NCBI GenBank assembly: GCA_045641065.1
Contig: JAZUGF010000013.1
Span: 1 to 64,000, forward strand
Length of the DNA stretch: 64,000 nucleotides
Direction: 5' to 3'
From: UBA1723 sp045641065
GTDB taxonomy: Bacteria > Bacteroidota > Bacteroidia > Bacteroidales > Paludibacteraceae
The position numbers and the translations under genes were made by a program. The notes beneath the pieces are model-generated. The model was given only the letters and a program-made list of their open reading frames with translations. It ran no database searches and had not been told where the DNA came from. Within the stretch, counting starts at the first letter, position 1, and each line of letters opens with the position of its first letter. Positions 50,388-60,073 of the stretch are shown in pieces.

Positions 50388-51515
50388 ATGAAAATTGCGT
50401 TCGACGGCAAAAGAGCCGTGAAAAATGGAACTGGTCTCGGCAACTACAGCAGATATGTGTTGGAGTCGCTTTGTAAGCACGCTGAAGCCAACGATAGATT
50501 CATTGTCTACTCGCCCAAAGGCAAGATGAATGCGTGGATGCAGAGAATATTGGATACATTTACTTCTCAGATTCATCTTGTTATCAAAGATTCCATTTTC
50601 GCAAGTGTGTGGCGTACTTTTGGCGTCACTCAAGATGCTGAAAAAGACGGTGCTGAAATATTTCACGGACTCAGCAATGAATTACCACTCAATATTGCCA
50701 AAAGTAAGATGAAAAGTGTGGTGACGATTCACGACCTCATCTTCCGCAGAATGCCGGAGTGCTATAAGCCTATTGACCGTAAGATTTACGATTATAAATT
50801 CCGTAAGGCTGCTGAGAATGCAGACGTGGTAATTGCTGTTAGTGAACGTACAAAGAAAGATATTGTAGAGTTGTATCATATCGATGCTGCGAAAATCAAG
50901 GTGGTTTATCAGGGATGTGACGCTCAGTTCGCTAAAGAGATTGGTGAAGATGAGAAGATCCGCGTCGCACAAAAATACGAACTTCCCCAACGATATATAT
51001 TGAATGTAGGAAGCATCGAGACACGTAAAAATGCATTGCAGATTGTCAGAGCATTGAAAGACATTGATGAGGCAGTTTCACTTGTAATTGTAGGCCGACG
51101 CACTAAGTATGCAACCAAGATTGACGAGTATGTGAAGAATAATAATTTAGACGCGAGAATAAAAATCATCTCTGGAATTGACTTCAAGGATTTACCAGCA
51201 GTGTATGCTCAGGCGGAAGTATTCGTATACCCTTCATTCTACGAAGGTTTTGGAATTCCAATAGTAGAGGCATTGAATGTTGGAGTGCCAGTCGTGGCTG
51301 CAACAGGTTCATGTTTGGAAGAGGCTGGTGGAGCATCCTCCATCTACGTCAATCCAACAAAGGATAAGGAGATGTCGGATGCTATCAATCGCGTCTTGAC
51401 TGATTCTGATTTGAGAGCGAAAATGATTGCTGACGGAAAAGAGTATGCGAAAAGATTCTCTGAAGAACAGTGTGCGAAAGAGATTTTTGATATCTATAAA
51501 TCATTGATATCCTAA
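50388..51515 (+). CDS. GT4-family glycosyltransferase
   Basis: The 375-residue enzyme begins MKIAFDGKRAVKNGTGLGNYSRYVLESL and has the GT4 donor-site signature SFYEGFGIPIVEAL (about 280-293; E-x7-E). It is a retaining glycosyltransferase, probably acting on a surface glycan. I chose the ATG at 50388; the ATG at 50343 would add 15 residues without similarity. Confidence 0.88.
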   Translation: MKIAFDGKRAVKNGTGLGNYSRYVLESLCKHAEANDRFIVYSPKGKMNAWMQRILDTFTSQIHLVIKDSIFASVWRTFGVTQDAEKDGAEIFHGLSNELPLNIAKSKMKSVVTIHDLIFRRMPECYKPIDRKIYDYKFRKAAENADVVIAVSERTKKDIVELYHIDAAKIKVVYQGCDAQFAKEIGEDEKIRVAQKYELPQRYILNVGSIETRKNALQIVRALKDIDEAVSLVIVGRRTKYATKIDEYVKNNNLDARIKIISGIDFKDLPAVYAQAEVFVYPSFYEGFGIPIVEALNVGVPVVAATGSCLEEAGGASSIYVNPTKDKEMSDAINRVLTDSDLRAKMIADGKEYAKRFSEEQCAKEIFDIYKSLIS

Positions 51516-51520
51516 TATAT

Positions 51521-52273
51521 ATGACGAAAACGAAAACGAAAACGAAGGCGAAAGTCTTATGCTGTGCTGGTGCATTGTTCGGTTTAGTTGCACTTATTTG
51601 GATTGGAACAGCTATCAGCCGTAATGGGGATTACAAAGATAAACTATGGGCACATAGAGTCAACTCATTGGAGAAAAGAGCAGAGTTCAAAGATGCTTAT
51701 CCTAATTTTGAGGTAGACATAATCATTCGTGAAGATTCGTTGAATGGGAATATTATTTTGGATGTCACACACGATTCAATCAAAACATTCGGTTTAGCCT
51801 TCGACGAGTATATTCCTGGTTTAGGCAAAGATGAGAAAGTATGGATGGATGTAAAGAATATATCTTTGAAGAATAACCAGAGATTGCTTACAAAACTTGA
51901 TTCATTTGTGACAACATTAGGTTTAAGCAAAGACCAGTTTATCATTGAAACTAGAGATTACAAAGCATTGGAGTTGTTGACCAAAAATGGTTACTACACA
52001 TCCTACTATGTTGATTTCAAGGAAATTGACAGTGAAGTTGTAAAACATTTGGATGAGGTTGCAGAGACAGGTTGTGTGAGAGCTCTTTCATTCCCGTCTA
52101 CACAATATAGTGACATAAGAAACGGTGTGACTAATAAAAATATTGATTTCCTAACATGGGCTCATCGAGATACACAGATAGAGTTTTTGTTGAATCCATC
52201 CTACGGTAAATTTCTTGATGATGATCGTCTGAAGGTTGTACTAATTAAGACGAGGGGAAAGTATCATAGATAA
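51521..52273 (+). CDS. GDPD-like phosphodiesterase-fold membrane-anchored protein
   Basis: The 250-residue protein starts with a Thr-Lys repeat (MTKTKTKTKAK) encoded by a GACGAAAACG-type array, a membrane helix (about 12-32), then LWAHRVNSLEKRAEFKDAYP, FEVDIIIRED, ILDVTHD and KVWMDVKN, which align with the His, Glu and Asp positions of glycerophosphodiester phosphodiesterase/FAM151-type proteins. Several family residues are missing and a degenerate enzyme is possible. It is 5 bp from the glycosyltransferase and probably co-expressed. Confidence 0.65.
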   Translation: MTKTKTKTKAKVLCCAGALFGLVALIWIGTAISRNGDYKDKLWAHRVNSLEKRAEFKDAYPNFEVDIIIREDSLNGNIILDVTHDSIKTFGLAFDEYIPGLGKDEKVWMDVKNISLKNNQRLLTKLDSFVTTLGLSKDQFIIETRDYKALELLTKNGYYTSYYVDFKEIDSEVVKHLDEVAETGCVRALSFPSTQYSDIRNGVTNKNIDFLTWAHRDTQIEFLLNPSYGKFLDDDRLKVVLIKTRGKYHR

Positions 52274-52280
52274 CGAAACC

Positions 52281-52318
52281 AAAAAAGGAGCGGACCATGC
52301 GATCCGCTCCTTTTGTTA
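52281..52318. terminator. Bidirectional terminator
   Basis: AAAAAGGAGCGGA and TCCGCTCCTTTT form a strong stem with A- and T-runs on both sides, between the convergent GDPD-like and carbonic anhydrase genes. Confidence 0.9.
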
Positions 52319-52363
52319 TTTAATCGGACAGGCATAAAACCTACCCCTACAATGCGTTAATCA

Positions 52364-53101
52364 TTAGTCATTGAAAGTAACGCTACCGTCGTGGATGTTG
52401 TAGTAAGCACCAACGATCTTAGTCTTACCTGACTCAACGAACTCCTTAACAAGGTTACGATCATCAATTCTCTTAACCTGAGCTGCAGCGTTCAAACGGA
52501 TTGCAGCATCAAGAGAATCCTTCTTGCCAACATACTGCTTAACATCGTTCTGAATCATAGTAAGCAACTCATCGATCTTAGCCTCGTCGTTAGCCTTAAT
52601 CTCGCCCTCGATAGCACTTGTGACACCACCACAAGACTCGTGACCAAGGATAACTACAGCTTTAACACCAAGGTGCTCGATAGCGTAGTCGATGCTACCC
52701 ATAACAGCGTCGTCGTTTACATTGTTACCAGCTGTACGAATAACGAAGATGTCACCGATACCCTGATCAAAGATCAACTCAACTGGAACACGGGAATCAG
52801 CACAAGCAACAACAGCAGCGAAAGGCTTCTGACCATTAGAAGTCTCAGCAAGACGCTTGTGATCGTGGTGAGGGAATACGGCTGTCTCAGCAACGTAACG
52901 AGCGTTACCATCCTTCAAACGAGCGATTGCCTTTGCTGGAGTCTCAACTGTCTTGTCCAATGTAGCCATAACTGAATCGATGGCAGCTTTGCAACAAGTC
53001 TTAGCCTCAGAATTAGCCTCACACTTTGCTGCATCCTTCTTTGCGCAGCTTGCGAACATACCCATAGCAACGATTGCGATAGGCAAGAAAAATTTTTTCA
53101 T
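52364..53101 (-). CDS. Beta-class carbonic anhydrase lipoprotein
   Basis: The 245-residue protein has a lipobox (MGMFASC), a Cys-rich linker and a beta-carbonic anhydrase domain with the zinc set Cys in ACADSRVP (about 101) and HESCGG (about 155-160). It hydrates CO2. Placement outside the cytoplasm as a lipoprotein is unusual for the beta class but occurs in this phylum. Confidence 0.88.
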   Translation of the reverse strand: MKKFFLPIAIVAMGMFASCAKKDAAKCEANSEAKTCCKAAIDSVMATLDKTVETPAKAIARLKDGNARYVAETAVFPHHDHKRLAETSNGQKPFAAVVACADSRVPVELIFDQGIGDIFVIRTAGNNVNDDAVMGSIDYAIEHLGVKAVVILGHESCGGVTSAIEGEIKANDEAKIDELLTMIQNDVKQYVGKKDSLDAAIRLNAAAQVKRIDDRNLVKEFVESGKTKIVGAYYNIHDGSVTFND

Positions 53102-53241
53102 TTTGTTATTTAATAGTAGTTAATTGCATCTTGGTGGAAACGGGAATTGCCCATTTCTTGAAAAAACGATGCAAAATTAACGCATATTCTTTTTCGTTGT
53201 TATTCGTAGACGTGGATTTTTGCAGCGGACATCCACGTCTA

Positions 53242-53280
53242 AACAAAAAAAACGAGAATACGCATCAGCATATTCTCGCT
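53242..53280 (-). terminator. Terminator of the GlsB-like gene
   Basis: On the minus strand GAGAATA-tgctgatgcg-TATTCTC is followed by a T-run. A second stem, AGACGTGGAT/ATCCACGTCT, sits just beyond it at 53206-53240. Confidence 0.8.
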
Positions 53281-53305
53281 AAAATTTCAAATTGAAATGA
53301 TCTCT

Positions 53306-53560
53306 TTACTTCTTTCCCTGTAGGAATCCGATACCCCAAAGAAGGATGCATGATCCAAGTACTGCAGTGATCAAACCTCCTAGGCTGATTGGGCCAAATG
53401 TTGGAAGACCGCTGAACAAACCGCCGAACAACCAACCGCCGATTGATCCACCAACGATACCAACGATAATGTTAACCAAAATGCTATCAGCTCTTCCCAT
53501 CAACTGACCTGCAAGATAACCTGCAAGTGCACCCAAAAGTAGATATACTATCAACTCCAT
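53306..53560 (-). CDS. GlsB/YeaQ/YmgE-family membrane protein
   Basis: The 84-residue protein has three glycine-rich membrane segments (LLGALAGYLAGQLMG, NIIVGIVGGSIGGWLFG, GLITAVLGSCILLWGIGFL), the usual form of this stress-associated family. Its role is not well defined. Confidence 0.88.
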   Translation of the reverse strand: MELIVYLLLGALAGYLAGQLMGRADSILVNIIVGIVGGSIGGWLFGGLFSGLPTFGPISLGGLITAVLGSCILLWGIGFLQGKK

Positions 53561-53687
53561 TTCTTAAATATTTGTTTTGTTTATAATTTCATAAAGCAAA
53601 GGAGCAAAAAAAATGTAAAAATCACAACATATAGTGCATCAAAAACACTTAAAAAAGATAGAAAAAGACTATTTTTGTAGTCGAAAT

Positions 53688-55256
53688 ATGTTTAAGATGC
53701 AGATAAAACGCCTACATACTTTCCTTTTGAAGGACTATTTGCTAAGTTTCTTAGCCACATTCTTCGTATGTCTATTCATTCTGCTAATGCAGTCGCTATG
53801 GAGATATATCGATGAAATGGTAGGTAAGGGACTTGATTTGATAGTCATGGCTCAATTCTTCTACTATGCCGCTTTGACTCTTGTTCCGATGGCTTTGCCG
53901 TTGGCGATCTTGCTGTCATCATTGATGAGTTTCGGTGGACTTGGAGAACGTTTGGAGCTGATAGCGATGAAGGCAGCCGGAATTTCGTTGTTTAGAATCA
54001 TGAAGCCGTATCTTGTGGTGATAGGATTGTTGTCAATCGGCTCATTCTATTTCTCCAATGTGGTGATGCCGGATGTCCAGTTGAAGTGGACGGTGCTGCT
54101 TCGCTCAATCAAACATAAATCCCCAGACGTTTCTATTCCAGTAGGATCATTCTACACAGGTATTGATAACTATAGCATCTATGTTCGTAGTAAAAACCAC
54201 GACACAAGAATGCTTTACGATATGATGATCTATGATTTCACCGGTACAGCTGGCGGAGGCGGGTCTGACAATATCAGAATCGTGACTGCAGATTCGGGTA
54301 TGCTCGTCTCTACTGCAGACAAAAAAGGATTTATCCTTAAACTGCACGACGGTGAGATGTTTGAGAATATGAAGAGCTCTACCGTGCAGGTGTCGAGAAA
54401 GAACATCCCGTTCCGACGCGAGACTTTCGGCTACCGTGAGCTGATCATGGACTACGATAACAGCTTGAACATGGTGAGTGAGGAGTCGGTGGCAGGAAAA
54501 CAGACAACAAAGAATCTTGATCAGCTTACACAGACTATTGATTCGTTGAGAAAAGAATCAGATAGTTTGGCTTTGGCTTGTTCAAACAGATATGTCAACT
54601 CACTTTTCTTCGGTCGCAAACTTGACAGCGGATATGTAAAGGTAAATCTTGACACTATTCCATTGGCAGATGCGAAAAGCTATGAGGCAATAATCAACCG
54701 TCGCACACTATTACAACAGAAAGAGTCGTTTGACAGAGCGATAAACAATATGCAGAATGTAAGAAATGAGCTTGATTATTACGGAGAACGCAAACGCTCG
54801 TCAATTGACAAGCCAATGTGGAAACATGATATTGAGAGACACCGTAAGTTTACTCTTTCATTCGCATGTATTATCTTCTTCTTTATCGGAGCTCCACTTG
54901 GAGCCATCATCCGAAAAGGAGGTTTTGGTTTGCCTGTCGTAATCTCAATCCTGCTTTTCATTGTCTATTATATTGTGGACAACACAGGATTCAAAATGTC
55001 AAGAAACGGAAGCTGGCCAGTATGGGTGGGCACATGGTTTAGTTCAGGAATGTTGTTCCCTCTTGGACTTTTCCTTACTTACAAAGCTGCAATTGATGCC
55101 ACTTTCAATATGCCGACAGCAAGTGTGTTGGGCAAGAAGATATCCAAATTCTTCAAGGAGTTACCACAAAAGATTTCTTCCTTAAAGAATTTTTCAAAAA
55201 AGAGAAAACAAGAAGATAGTCAAGAAATATCAGTAACAAATAATAATGAATTATAG
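53688..55256 (+). CDS. LptF/LptG-family (YjgP/YjgQ) permease
   Basis: The 522-residue protein has paired N- and C-terminal membrane segments around a large periplasmic beta-jelly-roll-like domain, with the opening IKRLHTFLLKDYLLSFLATFFVCLFILLMQSLWRY. It is one of the LPS transport permeases. The -7 box TATTTTTG (53670-53677) puts the start at 53688 (or 53697), not at an upstream ATG. It overlaps ribBA by 11 bp. Confidence 0.85.
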   Translation: MFKMQIKRLHTFLLKDYLLSFLATFFVCLFILLMQSLWRYIDEMVGKGLDLIVMAQFFYYAALTLVPMALPLAILLSSLMSFGGLGERLELIAMKAAGISLFRIMKPYLVVIGLLSIGSFYFSNVVMPDVQLKWTVLLRSIKHKSPDVSIPVGSFYTGIDNYSIYVRSKNHDTRMLYDMMIYDFTGTAGGGGSDNIRIVTADSGMLVSTADKKGFILKLHDGEMFENMKSSTVQVSRKNIPFRRETFGYRELIMDYDNSLNMVSEESVAGKQTTKNLDQLTQTIDSLRKESDSLALACSNRYVNSLFFGRKLDSGYVKVNLDTIPLADAKSYEAIINRRTLLQQKESFDRAINNMQNVRNELDYYGERKRSSIDKPMWKHDIERHRKFTLSFACIIFFFIGAPLGAIIRKGGFGLPVVISILLFIVYYIVDNTGFKMSRNGSWPVWVGTWFSSGMLFPLGLFLTYKAAIDATFNMPTASVLGKKISKFFKELPQKISSLKNFSKKRKQEDSQEISVTNNNEL

Positions 55257-56454
55257 TATAAATACAATAGAAGAGGCGCTTGAAGACTTCAAGCAGGGTA
55301 AGTTTGTGATTGTGGTAGACGATGAGGATCGCGAAAACGAAGGAGACTTCATCACTGCTGCTGAACTTATCACTCCAGAGAAGATCAACTTCATGCTTCG
55401 TGAAGGACGTGGTGTACTTTGTGCACCAATCACAATCTCTAGAGCTAAGGAACTTGGACTTGATCGTCAGGTAGCAGACAACACATCTATCCTTGGCACA
55501 CCATTTACTGTAACTGTAGATAAACTAGAGGGTTGCACAACAGGTGTTTCAGCTCACGATCGTGCTATGACAGTACAGGCTCTTGCTGATCCATCAAGCA
55601 AAAGCACAACATTTGGTCGCCCTGGCCATATTAATCCACTTTACGCTCAGGATAACGGTGTCCTTGCTCGTGCAGGTCACACAGAGGCAGCTGTGGATTT
55701 GGCTCGTCTATCTGGACTACAGCCTGCAGCAGCTCTAATTGAGATCCTTAACGAAGATGGTACGATGGCTCGTATGCCTCAGCTTGTTGAGGTGGCTAAG
55801 AAATACGGTATGAAGATGATCGCCATCAAGGACTTGATCGCATACCGTAGAAAGAAAGAGTGCGTGGTTGAGACTGGAGAGAAGGTAGAGATGCCAACTC
55901 TATATGGAAACTTCAAGTTGATTCCATTCCGTCAGAAGTCAAACGGTCTTGAGCACGTTGCTCTAATCAAGGGTGAGTGGCAGCCAGAGGAGCCAATCCT
56001 AGTACGTGTACACTCATCATGTGCTACAGGTGATATCTTCGGATCACGTCGTTGCGACTGTGGAGAGCAGCTACAGAAAGCGATGGAGATGGTAGAGAAA
56101 GAAGGAAAGGGAGTCATATTATATATGAATCAGGAAGGACGTGGTATCGGCTTGATGAACAAGATCAAGGCATACAAACTTCAGGAGGAAGGTTTGGATA
56201 CTGTCGACGCAAATATCCATCTAGGATTCAAACCAGATGAGAGAGAGTACGGCGTCGGAGCAGAGATTCTTCAGATCCTTGGAGTAAAGAAGATGCGTCT
56301 AATGACAAACAATCCAGTCAAGAGAATCGGTTTGGAGAGCTATGGACTTGAGATCGTGGAAAATGTAGCGATCGAGGTAGAGCCAAACAAGTATAACCGC
56401 TTCTACATCGAGACAAAGAAAAACCGTATGGGACATACAATCAAAAAAGCGTAA
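55246..56454 (+). CDS. ribBA: RibBA, DHBP synthase/GTP cyclohydrolase II
   Basis: The 402-residue bifunctional enzyme has the DHBP synthase motif DDEDRENEGDF (about 24-34) in its N-terminal half and the GTP cyclohydrolase II zinc site CATGDIFGSRRCDCGEQL (about 248-265) in its C-terminal half. It makes two riboflavin precursors. The overlap with the permease gene means coupling. Confidence 0.95.
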   Translation: MNYSINTIEEALEDFKQGKFVIVVDDEDRENEGDFITAAELITPEKINFMLREGRGVLCAPITISRAKELGLDRQVADNTSILGTPFTVTVDKLEGCTTGVSAHDRAMTVQALADPSSKSTTFGRPGHINPLYAQDNGVLARAGHTEAAVDLARLSGLQPAAALIEILNEDGTMARMPQLVEVAKKYGMKMIAIKDLIAYRRKKECVVETGEKVEMPTLYGNFKLIPFRQKSNGLEHVALIKGEWQPEEPILVRVHSSCATGDIFGSRRCDCGEQLQKAMEMVEKEGKGVILYMNQEGRGIGLMNKIKAYKLQEEGLDTVDANIHLGFKPDEREYGVGAEILQILGVKKMRLMTNNPVKRIGLESYGLEIVENVAIEVEPNKYNRFYIETKKNRMGHTIKKA

Positions 56455-56484
56455 ACAAAGAACCTTTTATATAATATTGTGATT

Positions 56485-57177
56485 ATGAATTTGAACATGC
56501 TTTTACAAATTCCTGAGACTGTTGCTGTAAACAACGTAGAGGAGCCAGCACAGCAGAGCATCAACCTGCTTGACACCGCAATGAAGGGCGGATGGATTAT
56601 GATCCCGTTGCTACTTCTTAGCATCGTCGCAATCTACATTTTCTTTGAGCGTCTAACAGTGATTAACGCAGCGTCGAAATACGATGCGTCTTTCATGAAT
56701 AAGATTAAAGACTACATCAATGAGGGCAAGATTGACGCGGCTTTGAATCTATGCCGCGACAACAACACTCCATGCGCAAGAATGATTGAGAAGGGAATCC
56801 AGCGTCTTGGACGACCAATGTCAGACGTATCTGTAGCAGTTGAGAACGTAGGTAACCTTGAGGTATCTAAGCTTGAGACTGGTCTTTCATACCTTGCTAC
56901 AATCTCCGGAGGTGCTCCAATGATCGGATTCTTGGGTACAGTAGCCGGAATGATCGATGCATTCTTCCAGATGTCAAACGCTGGTAACAATATTGATGTA
57001 TCATCATTGGCTGGCGGTATCTACACTGCCATGGTTACAACTCTTGGTGGATTGTTCGTGGGTATCATCGCATTCTTTGCATACAACTATTTGACAACTC
57101 GTGTCGACAAAGTAGTGCGTGATATGGAAGCACGTTCACTTGAGTTTATGGATATTTTGAATGAGCCTGCCAACTAA
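56485..57177 (+). CDS. exbB: ExbB/TolQ/MotA-family proton channel
   Basis: The 230-residue protein has three membrane segments, with GGWIMIPLLLLSIVAIYIFFERL, PMIGFLGTVAGMIDAFF and MVTTLGGLFVGIIAFFAY as in ExbB. It works with ExbD and TonB to energise outer-membrane receptors. The ATG at 56485 is preferred to a GTG six bases upstream. Confidence 0.93.
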   Translation: MNLNMLLQIPETVAVNNVEEPAQQSINLLDTAMKGGWIMIPLLLLSIVAIYIFFERLTVINAASKYDASFMNKIKDYINEGKIDAALNLCRDNNTPCARMIEKGIQRLGRPMSDVSVAVENVGNLEVSKLETGLSYLATISGGAPMIGFLGTVAGMIDAFFQMSNAGNNIDVSSLAGGIYTAMVTTLGGLFVGIIAFFAYNYLTTRVDKVVRDMEARSLEFMDILNEPAN

Positions 57178-57190
57178 ATAACTGAATGCT

Positions 57191-57604
57191 ATGGCTTTAA
57201 AACGTAGAAATAAAGCAGAGGCAAGCTTCAGCATGTCGTCAATGACGGATATCATCTTCTTGTTGCTGATATTCTTCATGTTGACATCATCGGTGGTGCA
57301 TCCCAACGCCATCAAACTGATGTTGCCGCAGAGCAATTCGCAGACGGCTGCAAAACCGTTGACGCGAGTTACAATAGATAAGGAACTCAACCACTATGTT
57401 GCATTCGGAAACGAGAAAGAGCGTCCAATCCAGCTTGAGGAGATAGAAGACTATCTAAAGAAGATCGAGTTGGCTGAGCCAGAGATGTACGTCGCTCTAT
57501 ACGCTGACGAGAGTGTGCCTCATGGTGAGGTGGTTAAAATATTGGACATTGCCAACAAGAACAAGTTCAAGCTTGTTATTGCAACACGTCCGATGAAGAA
57601 ATAG
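57191..57604 (+). CDS. exbD: ExbD/TolR-family protein
   Basis: The 137-residue protein has a single N-terminal membrane segment, SMTDIIFLLLIFFMLTSS, with the proton-carrying Asp, then a periplasmic domain ending VIATRPMKK. It sits 13 bp after exbB. Confidence 0.93.
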   Translation: MALKRRNKAEASFSMSSMTDIIFLLLIFFMLTSSVVHPNAIKLMLPQSNSQTAAKPLTRVTIDKELNHYVAFGNEKERPIQLEEIEDYLKKIELAEPEMYVALYADESVPHGEVVKILDIANKNKFKLVIATRPMKK

Positions 57605-57622
57605 TCAAAAAAACGAGAGTGT

Positions 57623-58507
57623 ATGGATAGACAAAAACTTAAAACCGAAGCCAAGACATACGGTGCGACGGGAACTGTGGTATTCCATGCTGTCATTTTC
57701 TTGGTGCTTATCTTCGGTTGCATGACATCGCAGATGGACACTACAGAGGAAGGTTTGGCAGTGTCTCTCGGTGCAGACGATTTTGGTGGAAGTGATCTTT
57801 TTGAACCAACTCCAGCCAGCGAGATAGAAGGTCAGTTGGCAGAAGCCTCTCCAGCAGCAGATCCATCTACTGCCCCTGAAGCTTATCAGACTCAGGACAT
57901 AGAGGAGACAGTGGCGATGCCAAAGGCAGATGAGGAGAAGAAGAAAGAGGAGGCAAAGAAGAAGGAGGCCGACGCACAAAAGAAAAAGAAGCAGGCAGAA
58001 GAGGCTGAGCGTAAGCGTAGAGAGGCTGAAAAACTTGCCCAGATTGAGAAAGAGAATAAGCAGAAGGCTGAGATTGGAAACCGTTTGAAGAACGTCTTCG
58101 GACAGGGTGGAAATGGTGGACTTGGCAATGACAACTCATCTACAGGTAAGGGCGACGGTAGTTCAACAGGTAGTGCTGGGAAATCTACGGGTGATCCAAA
58201 CAATGCCAATTCAAGTGGACATGCAAAGACTGGATCAAACAACTCATGGTCGCTTGAAGGACGTTCGCTACGTGGTGCAATGGCACTTCCGACTTATGGA
58301 GAGCAAGAAGAAGGAACCATCGTGATTCGTATTACAGTGAACGAGAATGGTGATGTGATTATCGCCGACGTCGCTCCTGGTACAGATATCACTTCCAAAC
58401 GTCTACACACTGCAGCAATAGCAGCAGCGAAGAAGACAAAGTTCAATGCGATACCGGGAAAGAAGAATCAGAGCGGTACCATTACTTACAAATTTGAATT
58501 AAGATAA
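57623..58507 (+). CDS. tonB: TonB-family energy transducer
   Basis: The 294-residue protein has a membrane anchor (TGTVVFHAVIFLVLIFGCM), a charged Lys/Glu/Ala coiled-coil (about 95-150) and a Ser/Gly/Asn/Thr linker, then a C-terminal TonB domain (GTIVIRITVNENGDV, AAKKTKFNAIPGK). With exbB and exbD it powers TonB-dependent transport. Confidence 0.9.
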   Translation: MDRQKLKTEAKTYGATGTVVFHAVIFLVLIFGCMTSQMDTTEEGLAVSLGADDFGGSDLFEPTPASEIEGQLAEASPAADPSTAPEAYQTQDIEETVAMPKADEEKKKEEAKKKEADAQKKKKQAEEAERKRREAEKLAQIEKENKQKAEIGNRLKNVFGQGGNGGLGNDNSSTGKGDGSSTGSAGKSTGDPNNANSSGHAKTGSNNSWSLEGRSLRGAMALPTYGEQEEGTIVIRITVNENGDVIIADVAPGTDITSKRLHTAAIAAAKKTKFNAIPGKKNQSGTITYKFELR

Positions 58508-58508
58508 A

Positions 58509-59051
58509 ATGAAAAAAGTATATGTTTTTTTGGCAGACGGTTTCGAAGAGACTGAAGCCATTTTCCCAATCGACCTACTAATCAGAGCAGGTGCGACAGT
58601 GGAGAAAGTCAGCGTGACAGGAAAGAAGGAAGTCACAGGTTCACACAACGTCACTGTGATTGCCGACAGCCTATTCTCAAGCGACAACTACAACGATGCC
58701 GACATGTTGTTCTTGCCAGGTGGACCAGGTCACAAAACACTATTGGAACATGAAGGATTGATCGAGTTGGTGAAGAAAGCCAACGCAGAGAAGAAATGGT
58801 TGGCAGCCATCTGTGCAGCACCAATGATCTATGGATCGCTTGGATTGCTAGACGGAAAAGCAGCCACATGTTACCCAGGCTACGAGCAGTATTTGAAGGG
58901 TGCTGTAGCAACAGGTGCACCTTACGAAATCTCTGGCAATTTTGTTACTGGAAGAAGTGCAGGTACTGCTAAAGCATTCGCATTGGCAATGGTTGAGGCA
59001 TTGTTTGGCAAGGACGCTTCAAAAGAGGTGGCAAAGGCAATCGTGTCGTAA
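58509..59051 (+). CDS. DJ-1/PfpI-family protein
   Basis: The 180-residue protein has the family core GFEETEAIFPIDLL, LPGGPG and the nucleophile Cys in AAICAAP (about 103). It is a DJ-1-type protein, possibly a glyoxalase/deglycase or chaperone. It starts 2 bp after tonB. Confidence 0.92.
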   Translation: MKKVYVFLADGFEETEAIFPIDLLIRAGATVEKVSVTGKKEVTGSHNVTVIADSLFSSDNYNDADMLFLPGGPGHKTLLEHEGLIELVKKANAEKKWLAAICAAPMIYGSLGLLDGKAATCYPGYEQYLKGAVATGAPYEISGNFVTGRSAGTAKAFALAMVEALFGKDASKEVAKAIVS

Positions 59052-59173
59052 ACAATAAAAATAGGGATAGAATATTAGGGATTTATCAATTTTTATGAAG
59101 TTTTTTGGCTATCAAGACACGTTAGTCTTAAAATATTCATATATTTAACTGCAATTTACCAAAATAAAATAAC

Positions 59174-60037
59174 ATGAAGATTTTTAATTATATTTCAGCT
59201 TTTGCACTATCAACATTGATGTGTTGTTGTGCAGGTTCACAAAAAGAGGCAACTGCATCAGCAGATTCTTCTGCTGATACAACTACCGTATCTGCAGGAG
59301 ATTTTGTTCCAGTTGAGGATCAGAATGTAGAGTGCTACGTAGACAAATTGTCTTACGCTATCTGTATCGACTGTGATGTCCTTGACCAGTTCCGTACATT
59401 CTCAATCTACGGACCAGAGAAGAAAATCAACGAGAAGATGCCAGTTGTGGTATTCGTTGAGGGAGATGTAAAAGATATGCCTTCACTTGAGTGGCCACGT
59501 ATATTTGTAGATCTAGGTTACAAGGTTTGTATCCCTAAATGTTCAAATATCAAAGCTGATCGTAATAAAGACAATACCATCAAGACATTCCGTACATCTT
59601 TGTGCGACGTGAATGATGCCCTTAGAACAATGAAGACTAAGGCTGACAAATATGGTATTGATACAACAAATATTATCTTGGCAGGTAACGCTTCAGGAGC
59701 TTACACAGTAGCGTCTTACATGTATACTTATGTTGAAGGAACTGAAAAGCTAATCACAGATGGAATCAAGGGAGTTATTTCAATCTCCACTAACGCATCT
59801 TTGAACTTGAGCGAGTTTGAGAAGAACTTCGACAACAAGGTTAAGTGTATGGTATTCCATGGAACTGCAGACAAGTATAATGAGGAAGGCCTACTACAAT
59901 CAAAACAGTTGGCTTCTCAGCTTGGAGAGTTGGCTGATTTCACAGAAGTAGAAGGAGCTAACGAATTCCCTACACCTGAGTACACAAAAATTGTTAAGGA
60001 TAAGTGTAGAGAGTTCTTGAAGGAGAACTGCAAATAA
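59174..60037 (+). CDS. Degenerate alpha/beta-hydrolase lipoprotein
   Basis: The 287-residue protein has a lipobox with CCCAGS, then an alpha/beta-hydrolase fold (KMPVVVFVEGDVKD; NIILAGNASGAYTVAS; KCMVFHGTADKYNEEG). The nucleophile elbow reads GNASGA where GxSAGG is expected, so Ser is displaced by one, and the usual catalytic His region reads EGANEFP. It is likely inactive or altered. Confidence 0.7.
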   Translation: MKIFNYISAFALSTLMCCCAGSQKEATASADSSADTTTVSAGDFVPVEDQNVECYVDKLSYAICIDCDVLDQFRTFSIYGPEKKINEKMPVVVFVEGDVKDMPSLEWPRIFVDLGYKVCIPKCSNIKADRNKDNTIKTFRTSLCDVNDALRTMKTKADKYGIDTTNIILAGNASGAYTVASYMYTYVEGTEKLITDGIKGVISISTNASLNLSEFEKNFDNKVKCMVFHGTADKYNEEGLLQSKQLASQLGELADFTEVEGANEFPTPEYTKIVKDKCREFLKENCK

Positions 60038-60073
60038 ATTGATTGGGCTAACAAAAGAATAGCCCTTGTATAT

